Assembly: GCA_020466095.1 (NCBI GenBank)
Contig: CM035808.1
Coordinates: 35,105,002-35,169,001, forward strand
Direction: 5' to 3'
Source: Chlorops oryzae
Lineage: Eukaryota; Arthropoda; Insecta; Diptera; Chloropidae
DNA: 64,000 nucleotides
Every line of letters starts with the position of its first letter. Within the stretch, counting starts at the first letter, position 1. Shown one piece after another: positions 36,582 to 48,223 of this stretch. The notes below the pieces were generated by a model. The model did not search any database. It saw only the letters and a program-made list of their open reading frames with translations, and was not told the origin of the DNA. Position numbers and translations under genes: made by a program.

Positions 36582-37109
36582 CTGGAGTGCTGGTTATAAA
36601 CTAATCCCACTCATTAATGTAAAAATTTAAAAATACCTGAATTTTATAAATCTTGTTTTTTTTCCACTATTTGAATGCGTGGATTCTGTGTGTGTGAAAT
36701 TTCTTTTGAATTTTGTTAATAATTAAATTTTTTAATGTTTGAATGATTGATGAATGCTGCGGTCTTATAAAATTATTAGTACTAATGTTAATATAAGCTA
36801 AACTAAGGCTTATTAAATCAGCCATGTATGCTGTATATTTATTTTTCCTATAAGAAGAATATTTTTAGAAGTCCCCCTAACAATATTGTGTAAAATTGAA
36901 TTGTTTTTTCTTTAATAGTTTGAAAAATATATTTTGAGAACTCCAAGGTTTTAAACGTTTTTATTTTTTCGTTTACGGTTGTGGTGAGAAATTCCTGCTA
37001 ATTAAACTAGTTTACGGTATTTTCCCCCGAGACATCTTAATGCACTTTTCTTGTGGACTTTAACCTCCTAAAAACGAAAAAATAATTTTCAATTTTTTGG
37101 AAGCGTTTT
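36582..37109. other. Probable Corin 3' UTR and spacer
   Basis: AT-rich sequence following the Corin stop codon; no convincing AATAAA could be tied to a transcript end. Nothing else recognised. Confidence 0.4.
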
Positions 37110-39165
37110 TATACCCGGCACACTCTGTTCCAAGGTATATTGCATTTGTGCGCTTGTGCGTAATACCCAGAACGAGTTGAAATAGGTCATACAAAATATA
37201 TATTGAAATGATCAGCGTCACCAGGAGATTCGATTCTGCCTGTCTGTCCGTCTGGATGACTGTCCGTATACAGTTTTTTTATCGAATGAGTTGAGCTATA
37301 ATTAGCAAGGTGTCAAAAAACCGTTTTGGGAAAAATTTAATTTTTATTTATGATTCCGTTAGATCACATATTTAGTTAAACTTTTGTTTTGGAACTTTTT
37401 TTTTAAAAACATAAAACCCGGAAATGGGTTTTCCAATTTCCTCCCATAACAAGTGGGATCGCATAATACATTTGAGTGCAAGAACTTAAGGAGTGGTCGC
37501 ACAGTGATGAAACTTGGTACTGAACCTTATCTTAATAAAATTAAGGAAAATATAAATTTTCATCAAAATCGGTCACGCCTACCACCCACCCCCCAATACA
37601 ACTCGAAATCAATTTTTAATGTAACATTTCTTCCTTTGGTCAAATGTTTGAAATTTTGCACAGAGCTTACAATTTAACGCAGGGAAAACATTCTGAAGTT
37701 TTCATAAAAATTCGATTTCGTTGAGCACACATTTTGTATAAATTTGTTTTGAAATGAATTTTTCATAAAAAAATTTTTACCCTAAAGTATACTCTAAATT
37801 TTTTTTATTTATTGTAAGATTGTATGAACTTTATTGAAAAAATGTTGTTACATATTTTACTTCAGTACAGCCAAATTTGATTAGCAATTGTTGTGGGCCA
37901 AGTGGTTTTTGAAAGTTAATATTATGACAAAATTAACAATAAAAAAGATTTTCAAAACAAAATGTTTTTAAAGGGTGGCATCGTGCTCTGAAAATGCCAA
38001 AAAAACACGATTTTTTTGTATGGGGAATTTCGTTTTTCCTTGATAGTTTCCATGATATTGGTCCTTTTTGCTTGGGCCAAGTGGATTTTGAAGGGTATTT
38101 TGAAGGTCTTTCCGAAATGAAGACTAACTAAAAATCGAGTTTATTTTAGGGTGTGGCAAACGATTTCCAAAATGAGCATTTCCGAATTTCTACGGTTTTT
38201 AAGCTAAACAGACCAGAAACCTTATTGATATATTTAATATTTATATATATTTTTTTAGAGACTTATAAATCACATGAAAAAACATCAACAAACCCCCTTA
38301 ATTAATTACTTTGTATGCAAACGACACATAAAAAAATAAATTTTCCCAAAAAGCTACATATATAGCTCCATATCTTCTTTCACTGGGAAAACAAAAAATT
38401 TTTTTTTTTTAATTGAGGCTGAAGATTTTTCTTCAAAAAAATGTGATTTCACATTTGTCGGACGATTTTGAAAAAATCGAAAAAATGACACCTTGCTAGC
38501 TATAATGACGAAATTTTGTATGCGTGTGCGCGGGGACATGAGTAAGAACAAGCTAAAGAATGGACCGGAGCAGACCAATTTTAGGATATCTCCAGTGCTA
38601 GAATCCGAAAATTCCAAAAACTGCTCTAAAACCGGAAGTTTTTGAGATATTTTGATGAAAATTGACATTTGAACATAGTTTAGGGTTATAAATATAATTT
38701 TCCAAAATTTTAATAGTGGGCGTGACAAAAGGGCGTTTTTCGAAAATTGTCTCTTACACCTGAAACTCAAATGGGACTTGAACATGATTCCTCTATAGTT
38801 ATAAACATTTTTTCCAAAATTTTTATTGATTGGTCCATAATTAAGGGTACATCCAGTACTAGGGTCTGTCACAAAAATTCCAAAAACTGGCCAAAAAATC
38901 TAACTTTTTTCAAATATTTCAATGTAGTTTAGATTTTGAGCGTATATTTAAGCCTCCGATCAAAATTCCAAATTTGGAAAAGTGGGTGTGGCCAAGGGGC
39001 GGCTTTCAGAAAGAAATTGATCAAAATTTGTTATAAGGGGCCCCTTTTGGCCTTAAAAATCTCGAGAATATTCTTTCTTAATGGTCTTGTTTTTTGGGTG
39101 CATTTTGAAAAATTATTTAAACATGAGGGCGTGGGCCTGCGTCGGGTATTTTATTGTCAGGCTCG
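37110..39165 (+). repeat. Long DINE-1-like repeat array
   Basis: Starts TATACCCGGCACACTCTG, with GATCAGCGTCACCAGGAGAT and TGTCTGTCCGTCTGG. It then has repeated blocks with GTGGGCGTG, GGGCGTTTTTCGAAAATTG and CAAATGGGACTTGAAC. It ends CGGGTATTTTATTGTCAGG plus a small hairpin (CAGGCTCGCCTG) and ACTTGTTTT, the same end structure as at 15,620-15,664. At about 2 kb it is longer than a typical DINE, because the central block recurs with divergence. Open stretches on its minus strand (for example 38,354-38,872) are not genes. Confidence 0.72.
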
Positions 39166-39350
39166 CCTGACTATGACACCACTACTTGTTTTAAATTCGT
39201 TTATATAATGTAAGAAATTTGAAACAATCCCAAGAAACCCATACACGTTTGATTTCTTTGTTAAAAATCTTTAATTTATCGTTAAAAACTATGTTGAACA
39301 ACACACATGGATGATTGCTTTTTAATTAATCTTAACACTAAATTATATCA

Positions 39351-40683
39351 TTAATTTGCACGTCGCTTTATAGATACTCTTCCTTTGGCTAAGAGGGAGA
39401 CATTTATCTTCACTTTTGCTTCGTTTCCCTTTTTCACCCAAATCTGAAAAAGAAAAATGTGACGCTAGTCATAAAATGCTTCCTTTACATTTGGATTTAC
39501 TCACAACTTCGCTACCAATCGCTGTAATGGTTGCTGGGAATTTGGGTTGATCTTTGCTTTCTACAAAAACCTGTTGACCGCGATGAAACCATCGTCTTTC
39601 GTAGAGTAATTTACCATCTTCTATGCGCGTCTCTACATAGTTATTTACAGATTCATTGAGGATTGAGTTCTGCTGATGATTTCCATACGGTGTAATACCA
39701 TTTTGTTGGAGTGCTTTAAATAAATAAAGGATTTTAAAACTTTAATTTAAGTGCACAAAATTTTTAAGGCACTTACTAGGAGTCAATGGCTTACCACGTT
39801 GTATGGTTTTCAAATCGTTCTCTATCTCTTTGTCATCGAGCATATAAACAAGAAGTTGCCCTGTAGTGGGCTTTCGGCGTTTTTCAACAACCGGAACTGG
39901 ATCGTTTGGTCGCCGTCGTAATTTTCGTGTTACTGTTGGCTTAATCTTGACAACATAAAAATACAAAATTAGCAAATATGCAGAGCATTCCATGAACATC
40001 CATTTTACCTCCATAGAATCAGTGGTCAGTTCTAAGCTGTACCTTTCATTTTCTATAAGTTTGCGCCTTTCCTCGAAGTCAGTCAGAATGTTATCTTTCA
40101 GGTCGACCTATTTTAAAAATTGCGTTTTTTTTATGTTGCACCAATATATAGAAAAAACCAGTAGCTCACTTTCTTCTCTTCATATTCCTTCTGTGCTGCC
40201 TTCTTCTCTAGAATGTAATCTCGTTCAACGCAATCCCTCAAGTAATCGCGATAGATTTCATTCAATCGCAAGCGTTCATGGTATTGATATTCGAGTCTTC
40301 GGACCCGTTTGAGGTATTCCGGATGTGTGAGGTTCTTTAACTCTTCCAGCTGCTTGTTGAGATTGGCTAATTTGTGCTGGTACATTCTACAAATGAGGAA
40401 ACTTAACAAGGATACAAGTTGGACTTAATAAATCTCTCACTGTTCTTTCAATTCATTGTTGTTCGTATTGTTGCTGTTGTTGTTGTTGTTCGTGCGATTT
40501 GGGTTCCGGAATTCAGTTTCACTCGCATCATCAGTATCTTTAAATAAAATACAATTGTGAACTTATGTGGTTTCGTTTTTGTCATCACTTACCTTCTTCG
40601 CTCTCATTTTGGAAATTAGACCTTGAGTCTTCATTCTCAAAGTTGTCGAAGGAGTTTTGGTTTGCGTACACAGTGTAAGACAT
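39351..40683 (-). CDS. Sds3: Sds3 (SUDS3) subunit of the Sin3 histone deacetylase corepressor complex
   Basis: Seven exons on the minus strand: 40,683-40,593; 40,537-40,441; 40,386-40,170; 40,107-40,009; 39,945-39,777; 39,713-39,505; 39,443-39,351. They splice in frame to 324 residues. The start ATG TCT TAC is the first in frame. Features: acidic/Asn-rich N-terminus; a long Lys/Glu-rich coiled coil (MYQHKLANLNKQLEELKNL ... DFEERRKLIENE) typical of the Sds3/BRMS1 family; and the C-terminal IEDGKLLYERRWFHRGQ followed by EVIWVKKGN, matching the conserved Sds3 end. Sds3 stabilises HDAC binding to Sin3 in the nucleus. Exon 5 has an alternative donor at 39,795, which would drop six residues in the same phase. 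The stop is in GCA AAT TAA. Confidence 0.92.
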
Positions 40684-40876
40684 TTTTCTTCTTTCATGAA
40701 AACTGTCCAAATTCATTTGAATTAAAATAAATCCAAACTATGGTACGCGTATGCAGCCAGGTATGGGCAATAAACATCGATATGTTTGGTAAAACGATAT
40801 TTTTTTAACAGTATACCAAAAGAGCCTTTTACACTAGTCATGGCAATTGCAATTGCTTACCGTCAATTCTTTTCGC

Positions 40877-41032
40877 GTCAGACACACGAACAGTGTTTCG
40901 AAAACATCGCATTTGAATGCATCAGAAAGAAAGAGCAGCCCAGATTGTTCCGGAAAATTTAACAAACAACCATCTCTTTTCTTCGTACGTCTTCGAATAC
41001 TTGTATCAAAACATTGTTCGTGTGTCTGACTC
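40877..41032. repeat. Inverted repeat (GTCAGACACACGAACA arms)
   Basis: CGTCAGACACACGAACAGTG at about 40,877 pairs with CATTGTTCGTGTGTCTGAC at about 41,012. The arms flank about 110 bases and form a foldback structure just upstream of Sds3. No TSD read. Confidence 0.6.
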
Positions 41033-41167
41033 CCGAGTTACCCGAAAGAATTAATCGTACATTCTTGTTCAGTATGCCTTTAATAACATTTTCCTCTTGC
41101 AGACAGGGGTGATCTTAACAAAAAAAAAAAAAAAAAAAAAATACAAGCAAAATAAATAATTTTTCTC

Positions 41168-41487
41168 CAGTGTTGCCAGGTAGCTACCCCTAAAACTACT
41201 CCTTAACTCCCCCCAGATTCGAAATGTGCCCCCTAAAAAGTACAATATTCGAAATGAAAAAAGTAATTTGGAAAGAACAACAACAAATTTGACAGATTTT
41301 CTATATCAAACACTTTAAACTTCGCACAATATTTGTTTATACATATATATCATAAGCCCCTAAAATTCTCCTAGGAAAATTTGTTCCCCCTAAACATGCC
41401 CCTAAAAATTTGTTCCCCCTAAACGACCCCCTAAAAGTAGGAAAAACCCCTAAATCTAGGGGGAAAACCCCTAAACTAGCAACACTG
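41168..41487. mobile_element. hAT MITE, 320 bp, C/A-rich interior
   Basis: The ends are CAGTGTTGCCAGGTAG and GCAACACTG, with an identical 8-bp flank TTTTTCTC (41,160-41,167; 41,488-41,495). The interior has many CCCCCTAAA repeats. The TSD lies in a T-rich stretch, but the sequence match is exact over eight bases. Non-coding. Confidence 0.83.
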
Positions 41488-41512
41488 TTTTTCTCTGATT
41501 AAGGGTTGATAG

Positions 41513-41976
41513 TAGTGATGCCCCGAATAGTGGATTTGGCCGAATACCGAATACCGAATATTCGGTCAACCTCTCGGCCGAATAACGAATATTCGGCAAC
41601 CGAATATTCGGCACGTAGTAAAGACAGCTTGGGCCTACTCGCGACTAGCTGGGTTCAAGGCAAAAGCTGCCGCTGAAAAATTTGCCCACTGTTTATAATG
41701 TTTTCGAAGAAAATTTAGAAGAAGCTAGCGTACATTTAATATTTCTAAAGAATAAAATGCAAATCTGCTGTATTTTTAGTTCTCGTTAATTAAGTTTTTT
41801 TACGTTATTGTGAGAAAAATTTAATTTGTAGTTAGTGTTGATTTTATATAATAAGTTATTTCTACTATTCGGTATTCGGCCGAATATTTTAACTATTCGG
41901 CCGAATACCGAATACTGAAAAATGACGCCGAATAGGCCGAATACCGAATAGTGGCCGAATATTCGTGGCATCACTA
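41513..41976. mobile_element. hAT MITE, 464 bp, rich in GCCGAATA motifs
   Basis: The inverted ends TAGTGATGCC...GGCATCACTA are flanked by identical GTTGATAG (41,505-41,512; 41,977-41,984). Both subterminal regions carry clusters of (GG)CCGAATA and TATTCGGC. A short central segment (about 41,620-41,760) may be leftover transposase sequence but encodes nothing recognisable. It sits 17 bases after the previous MITE's TSD. Confidence 0.88.
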
Positions 41977-42072
41977 GTTGATAGTAATGATATAAAAACA
42001 TCACTACCTGTGTTGTTTAAATGATTTTAATAATTTATGCCAAAGCATATTTAAAAAGGATTGAATCATATA

Positions 42073-42496
42073 CTACGTTTATGCATCATGTTAACCCAGG
42101 TATATTCAACCCGGGTAAAAAACCTGAGCATAAACGGGCAATTTTGAACTTGAGTTAAAAGACTAACCCAGTTTTATTCTTAAGAGACACTGAACAGCGA
42201 TGAGGCATGACATACACGAAAATTATGTTTTTAGAAATATAAATGTATGGGACACACATTACAATGCATGACTAAAAGTCGAAATGAGTTGGATTTTTTG
42301 TCATTCGCTTCGATTTGCCTAAGCCCTCGTGTTTATGCACAAACTTCAACTCGAGTTGAATTTTCTACCCACTTTAAATAAATGTGTTTATTCAACCCGA
42401 TTAAATTCTCTAACTCGGTTATAAATAGCGTTTATGCGAGGGGGTTGAATTGACCTGAGTTGAATATACCCGGGTTAACATGATGCATAAACGTAG
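42073..42496. mobile_element. TA-flanked MITE, 424 bp
   Basis: Inverted ends of about 45 bp beginning CTACGTTTATGCATCATGTT are bordered by TA on each side. The interior repeats inverted AACCCGGGTT, GAGTTGAA and ATAAACG motifs. Superfamily uncertain (Tc1/mariner-type by TSD). Confidence 0.8.
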
Positions 42497-42830
42497 TAAT
42501 AGTAATGTATTTTTCGCTCTGATTTGTCGCCTAGTATGAACGGCGACCAACCAATTTTTCGATAACGATTAATGTATATCGTTTTGCTCGGAAAATGAGA
42601 ATTGACGGTCAACAATTGACTAGTGTAAAAGGCCAATTGCAACAATCTCAACCTTTTCAAATATAAAAATTGGAAAGTGGCGTTTCTAAACGTAAGTCTA
42701 TAAATAAAATAAGTCAAAATTGAATATTTAAAAATTAATATGAAAGAATTTTTCAGAACGTCCAAAATAGTAATGGCTAATTCTTCATCGGATTGAATCT
42801 AAAAAGGGCCTAACAGGTCCAACACTTAAA

Positions 42831-44543
42831 ATGACTTCAATTCTTGATATGAAGGCAACGGAAGGGAACTTTTGGGCGGAATTGAGTAACTTCCTTTTGC
42901 CTTTGAAGTATCTGTTCACACATGATCGTTTGGAGTTGTTTTTGAAAAATGTGGACTTCCATTATTTGGCCAACGCTTTGTTTTGGATATTCCTGATTTA
43001 TTGCATTAGCTTTGCTGGCTTTAATAAGATTTTTCAGGTGAGCACTCGCATCTTTTTTTTTTTTTTTAATTATGTACGTCACTCGCTCCCCACCTTTTTT
43101 TTTTGCGAATAGAAAACAAAACAAAACCGGAAGTTATTTTTCGAATTTGGCTGTTGCAGACTATGCACGATTCTAAAAATAGCGTCCAACATGAATGCAT
43201 TGCTTGTAAACAATGAGCATGTGCCTTCTATTAGGCTTCTAAAATTCTGTCATATATGTAATTTTGTGTGATCCCTCATATTCTATCAATTTTTTCAAGT
43301 TTAATATTTCGCTATGAGATAATTGGTTTGAAATGAATATATTTAGGTGTTTCTAAGGAATACAAACATCAAATTCTACAAACGAAGGCAATTTGCTCGT
43401 TCCGTATGGAATATTTGCTTTTACACTGCTTGCGTTATGTTCCTGTATGCCTACAATGAGTTTATGCTGCTGCCACAAATCTCAAAGAATCAAGGACGCT
43501 ATTCGCTATTCTATTCATCGGAGAATCTCATATTCTACAAATCGCAACAATGTGAGAAGTTCCAAGTCTATTCATTGCTGATAATAACTTTTTATATACA
43601 CGGGGCCTTATTGGATTTCAAGGAATCGGACTTCTTGGAATCTGCTTCAAAAGTATTATATCTCCTTTCATTGGTAGCCATTGATGTATACAAGCAAGTT
43701 CCTTTCAATTTGAATAGATTATAAATATTTTATATCAATGCATTCATTACAGCTATGAAAACTATTTCGTCGGTTTGAATTTAATTCTCGGCGTTTATAA
43801 TATCATCACGGAATGTATTCTGCTAATGGCTTTGCAGACTTCGTCGCGCAGTGTTTTTATCTGCCAAATATTTTTGGCCATGCGGATTATGTCTTGGTAG
43901 GCCAATCAATTGAAAATCAAGTGATCATTAATAAAATATTTTAAATTTTCAGGGCTAATGTCTTTATCAATTTGTTGCCTTTTCAATATTTAGTGCCTAC
44001 TTTGTTTGCAAAAAATTTTAAAATAACACTGAATATTCTCATATGGATGTGGTATAGCCTTTCAATCTGGAACTCGCCTGTACTGCAATATTTTTACCAT
44101 CAAATATATCACAATACTCCGCAGGATTGCTCCGGTGAGGGCTCAGCAGCAAAGTAAGTTAAAAAAAAAAAAAGATTCCAATGTATTTCCAATTATAATT
44201 GAACTCCATTCAAAAGGTGCATACTTCTACGGGACTCCAGTGATCATCGTCATTTCAAAACGCTGAAAAAAGCGTATCTAGAGGTTAGACTGGCACACGA
44301 GAAAATTAATGCAAGTACCTTAGGTGCAACAAATGCCGTTGAGCCCAGTTCATCGGCTAAAGCTTTTCAGGCAATCAAGTGTATGTTTCTACAAAATTTT
44401 GCATTAAAATTTTAATTAAACTTCTCAGAAACGAAACTTTTTCCACCACAGGCATTATGACTTTAAAACGGAAATTGAAACGCATACGGGAAGGTCGTGG
44501 CGGTGAAGTTGAAGATGTTGACGAAATGCCTGTTGAGTCATAA
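42831..44543 (+). CDS. Multi-pass membrane protein, probable TLC (TRAM/Lag1/CLN8) domain
   Basis: Exons 42,831-43,037; 43,347-43,693; 43,753-43,896; 43,953-44,153; 44,217-44,380; 44,452-44,543 give 384 residues. About seven hydrophobic helices are visible, including FWIFLIYCIS, NICFYTACVMFLY, FYIHGALLDF, LILGVYNIITECILLMAL and ILIWMWYSLSIW. A charged C-terminal tail follows (LKRKLKRIREGRG, EVEDVDEM). The layout and the stretch around ARSVWNICFY...DFLESASKVLYLLSL resemble TLC-domain/ceramide-synthase proteins, but the paired His of active ceramide synthases is absent, so enzymatic activity is doubtful. The second intron needs a GC-AG border (CAA|GCAAGT at 43,694). Divergently arranged with Sds3. 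Existence is confident; family assignment moderate. Confidence 0.75.
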
Positions 44544-46226
44544 GTAACAAAAATGACTCCATTAAACAAAAAAAAAAAAAAAAAAAACCAACTGTTCCTA
44601 GTAATAATTATATCCTTGAGCCCTTTGTCTCTGCCTTATACCAAATTTTGAAAACCCCTTACGGCGTTTGACTTTATTCCTCAACTTAAAAGACTTTGTA
44701 AACCTTGATATAATTTTAACATAAGTACACTTAACTTGACAAACCAAAGCACTATTATGGGCAATTCCTATAAATTATCAAAAGAAAAACTATTTATTTT
44801 AATAAATTTATATAGATTATACCATCGCAAAAAATATTTATAAGCATGAGAAAAGTAATGACTTAATGCGATTACCTGCCCTAAAATTATTTTTCTCCCT
44901 TATATTCTATTGTTTAACCTAGCCACATAAAAGACACTCTTAAATGTTATCTTGTAAAGCTTAGCTTTGTCCCTTAATATTTAAGTTAAATAATTTATAT
45001 ATATATAATTAATCGCTTCAGTTATTAAAAACAATTTGTTGAGAACTCTGCGTCTTGCTTTTTTTAATACGTGCTTAATTTGAAGGGTTTTATTTCTCAA
45101 TGAATCGTTTGATGGGTCTACTCAATAATATTTCATAATTTTTCACTCTACAACTTTGTTGCAGTTACAGTCGTATTGACATAAGTAAGTGATGCCTCAA
45201 GATGTGTAAAACTGACGGTCGTTCAACTTTGGTGAAATTATCTCTGGGTCAAATTTCGTTAAGGTCATTTAAAATTATTTGCCAGTGAGGTCGCTTGTGC
45301 TATCAGTTTTGTGATATTTATTGAATTGAACTTGTTTGAAAGAAGATTTTGTATTGAAATATAATCAGTAAAATCGGCAAACATTTTTTTATGTTTATTT
45401 CATTGCCCCCACGTCTCGTGTCATAGAAATAAATTACCAGATAATTATGTATATCATGAAGAGCCTTGTGAAAACGATTAATCTCTGAGCTTCTCATGAA
45501 ATATAATTGTCAAATGGTTTTCTTCAGTCAATAGTTTTTATTTATTCAGTCGATGGTTCCGGAATCTCAACAAGGAGCGACCATTCAGAACACTGAATTC
45601 AGGAAATTCTAGAGAAAAATTTCCAAAGGCCTCGATAACAGCTTGGAGGGGATTGTAATGATTGAATAGGATGATGTCACAATTACATTCTTTCTTAAGA
45701 AAATTTGTATATGTTCTGGCTACTTATTAAAAAATTTGAATGCGAATATTTAGTATCGTGAATATAATGTATTAAATTTTGCATCTTTGATGATCGGGCA
45801 TACTCGTACATCGAATTAAAATAGAATGTAATCGAATAATGGCCTGAAAATGTTCGTAAGACTTTGTGATGTCATCGAGAGGCTATTTTCAGATTTGAAT
45901 TTGCTTTATCGCATTGAAAGCTTTACAATGTGAACATTTTTGAACGATCCAGATCGGAATCAATAGATTGATCAATAAATGGTAGAAATTCGTATATTGT
46001 ATATATACATATATATGAATATATTTATATGAGACATTAGGGCAACATATTTTCTCAATGAAATCGAAAATTTGTTGTGCATATAAAGCTGCTCCCAAGT
46101 GCATTTAAATTCATATATAAACTCATTCGGAAACGTTGAAAATTTTTGAAAAAATTACCTAGAATATCACAATTTATTTTAAATTTAATTTTAATTTGCA
46201 ATTATATGAGTAGAATTTTTTGAGAA
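44544..46226. other. Intergenic, nothing recognised
   Basis: Begins with the short 3' UTR and A-run after the TLC-like gene (ATTAAA at about 44,559, then the A tract). The rest is AT-rich without coding or repeat signal. Confidence 0.5.
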
Positions 46227-47166
46227 ATGAATGTAAGTGTCCTGAGAAGATATTGAGATTAATTAAGACAAAAAAAAAAAAAAAAATAACTGAGTGGGTT
46301 TCACAGGAAACATCGGGCGTATGTACCATATCGGATTTTGAACCTGAACCGACTGACTTTCTTGCGTCAATAATCAAGCGTTTGGGACCAAATCAATGCG
46401 TTTTCCTCAACTTGGCAACGTTTGATGAGTATGTGACTGGAATTCTCAAAATGAATTATCCAATTTAAAAAAAATTATGAAATATTAACAGTGAATGTGG
46501 CATCTTGAGTCGAAGTATTGTCTATCGTGGCATTGTTGAGGATAAGAAAACTGGCTTCAGTATTTTGCTCGGTACTGAACGAAATTCAAGAAATTATGAG
46601 AATATGAAAATGAATCCAAAGGTTGCAGTTACGTTTCTATTTCCTGAAGTTATCAATTCAGAAGGAGTACCCGAGGTTTGGCAAGTCCGTGTCTTCGATG
46701 CTGAAGCCGTTGAATGCACTGAGGATGAGATCGCATATTCATGGACTACGGAGCCCTTGTATTGTAAGATAAGAAGTCACATTTCTCAATGTGGGAAGCC
46801 AGTTGATCATAAGGACCTGATCGAAAGACACGATCGACTTTATAAAAATTATAAATGCGGCAATGTCAAATTGGAACAAACGAAGACTTTGTAGGTTGAC
46901 TTTTTTTTTATGAAAAAAAAAAAAAGGCTGCGGACAGTGGAAGCTTCCATACGCGGACATTCACTTCTGGGAACTGTCCGCAAGTAGAGATTTCACTGTA
47001 CATATTTATTGAAAATATTTTCCTTTTCAGCACTATCTTTAAGGTTGCTGGCAAACGCTGGGACTTTTATATGTCCAAAAGGTGTAAGATCGGCGATCGT
47101 GTTCAATACCAAAGGAAATCTTTAGATTGCTCTGAGAAATGGAGAATTATGCATGTTGAACCTTAA
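46227..47166 (+). CDS. Pyridoxamine 5'-phosphate oxidase-like protein, copy 1
   Basis: Four coding exons, 46,227-46,232 (Met-Asn only), 46,307-46,428, 46,492-46,890 and 47,031-47,166, encode 220 residues. The split-barrel FMN-binding fold is suggested by SIVYRG, the GTERNSRNYENM stretch (equivalent to the PNPOx FMN loop with SRKGKEL), VAVTFLF and VWQVRVFDAEAVE. IRSHISQCG follows, and the family's C-terminal block appears as RWDFY...IGDRVQYQR. Canonical PNPOx makes pyridoxal phosphate, with a C-terminal RLHDR motif binding substrate; here it is KIGDR, so vitamin-B6 chemistry may be lost. Copy 2 lies 5.5 kb downstream with identical exon lengths. A decayed GCGGACA-type MITE scrap sits in its last intron. 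Confidence 0.88.
46927..46998. repeat. Decayed GCGGACA-family MITE scrap in an intron
   Basis: GCTGCGGACAG...ACGCGGACATTC...CTGTCCGCAAGTAGAGATTTCACTG followed by TA. It shares the GCGGACA motif and CACTG-TA right end with the complete copies at 8,835, 60,047 and 62,341; the left end is lost. Confidence 0.55.
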
Positions 47167-48223
47167 ATCGAACTTAAAATCACTCGCAATTTTATCGACA
47201 ATAGAGAAAACTCTAATCTTAATAAACTTAAGAAATTTTGAAATGCAATTAAATTTACTTAATTAAAAACAAAAAGGAACGCCTTGAAAATGTATTTTCA
47301 TATTTCCATAACCAATTTTTAATAAATTTGACCAGGAGAAAGTTTGATTTTAATTCTGGTTCTGAAAGGAGACGGTTGAAGCAGACATCTTACATTCAAA
47401 ATTATTGCAGGCCTACTACTGAATAATCTTCATAAATCCATGCATACGCCCAGTCCCGTGGAGAGAAATTCCCGACCCTGGGCCCTTCCCTTTATTGGTG
47501 CCCTCAAACACAAAATACTGAACAAAAAAAAGTCAACCCCTTCGTCGAGCCTATGGCCTTTCGTCAGAAAGCAAAAATGTCATCAAAAAAAAGAGAAGGT
47601 CATCACGATGTTTGCGAAAGTTTCCCAGGTTGAGGAGTTTGTACAATTTTAAGGTTTTTTTTAAATTTAATTTGTAACCAAAAACCACTTCAAATGGTGG
47701 AAGGCTATTTTTGCGATCACTTTTCTATTGAAAACAGAACAAGAGGGATTTTTTTAAAAGGTCTGAGAAAAAGATGGCGCCAAAATACTGTCAGCACTGG
47801 GAGTTTCAGGGCAATTCTGCGCCCCTTCCAGAAATCGGGCCACGGGGGATATAGTCTCGATCCTCCCCTTTAACAAGGCTGCATAGGCTTGTCTCAGGCT
47901 ACCTCAGGTAAGTTTTAGTGAGAACGTACCCCCACTCCTCTTGCCACATATCATACATTTCATGATGTACCAGGACAGAGGGCATTAATTGAAGGTATAG
48001 TAAAGGACATGTATGTATTACTTTAATCGATTGTCGGTGAAACAAAAAAAAAAAAAAACAATTTCTAAATTTATGCAATTTAGAGCATAATGAAGCAAAT
48101 ACACAAGATCAACCGTGGCGCAGGGAGACATTTCGGGACCCGGGGAACAATGGGGCCACAATGGAGGAAATTACGATTTGTTCATAAAACCTACTGGAGC
48201 TGGAGAAACAATCGATAGCACTG
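47167..48223. other. Intergenic, nothing recognised
   Basis: No coding or RNA signal between the first PNPOx-like gene and a repeated element; includes a short A run at about 48,043. Confidence 0.45.

Larger units (their letters stand above)
40824..42633. mobile_element. Large inverted-end element hosting nested MITEs (Sds3/TLC divergent spacer)
   Basis: GCCTTTTACACTAGTCA at 40,824-40,840 recurs as its complement at 42,617-42,633. TGACCGTCAATTCT-like sequence adjoins both ends (about 40,860 and 42,600). The interval includes three clear MITEs and a hairpin, so the outer element is probably an older one invaded repeatedly. No matching TSD was found and the call is tentative. Confidence 0.5.

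Noticed and set aside
38354..38872. 172-codon minus-strand open stretch
   Set aside because: Lies entirely in the DINE-like repeat, and related blocks recur elsewhere without the frame conserved.
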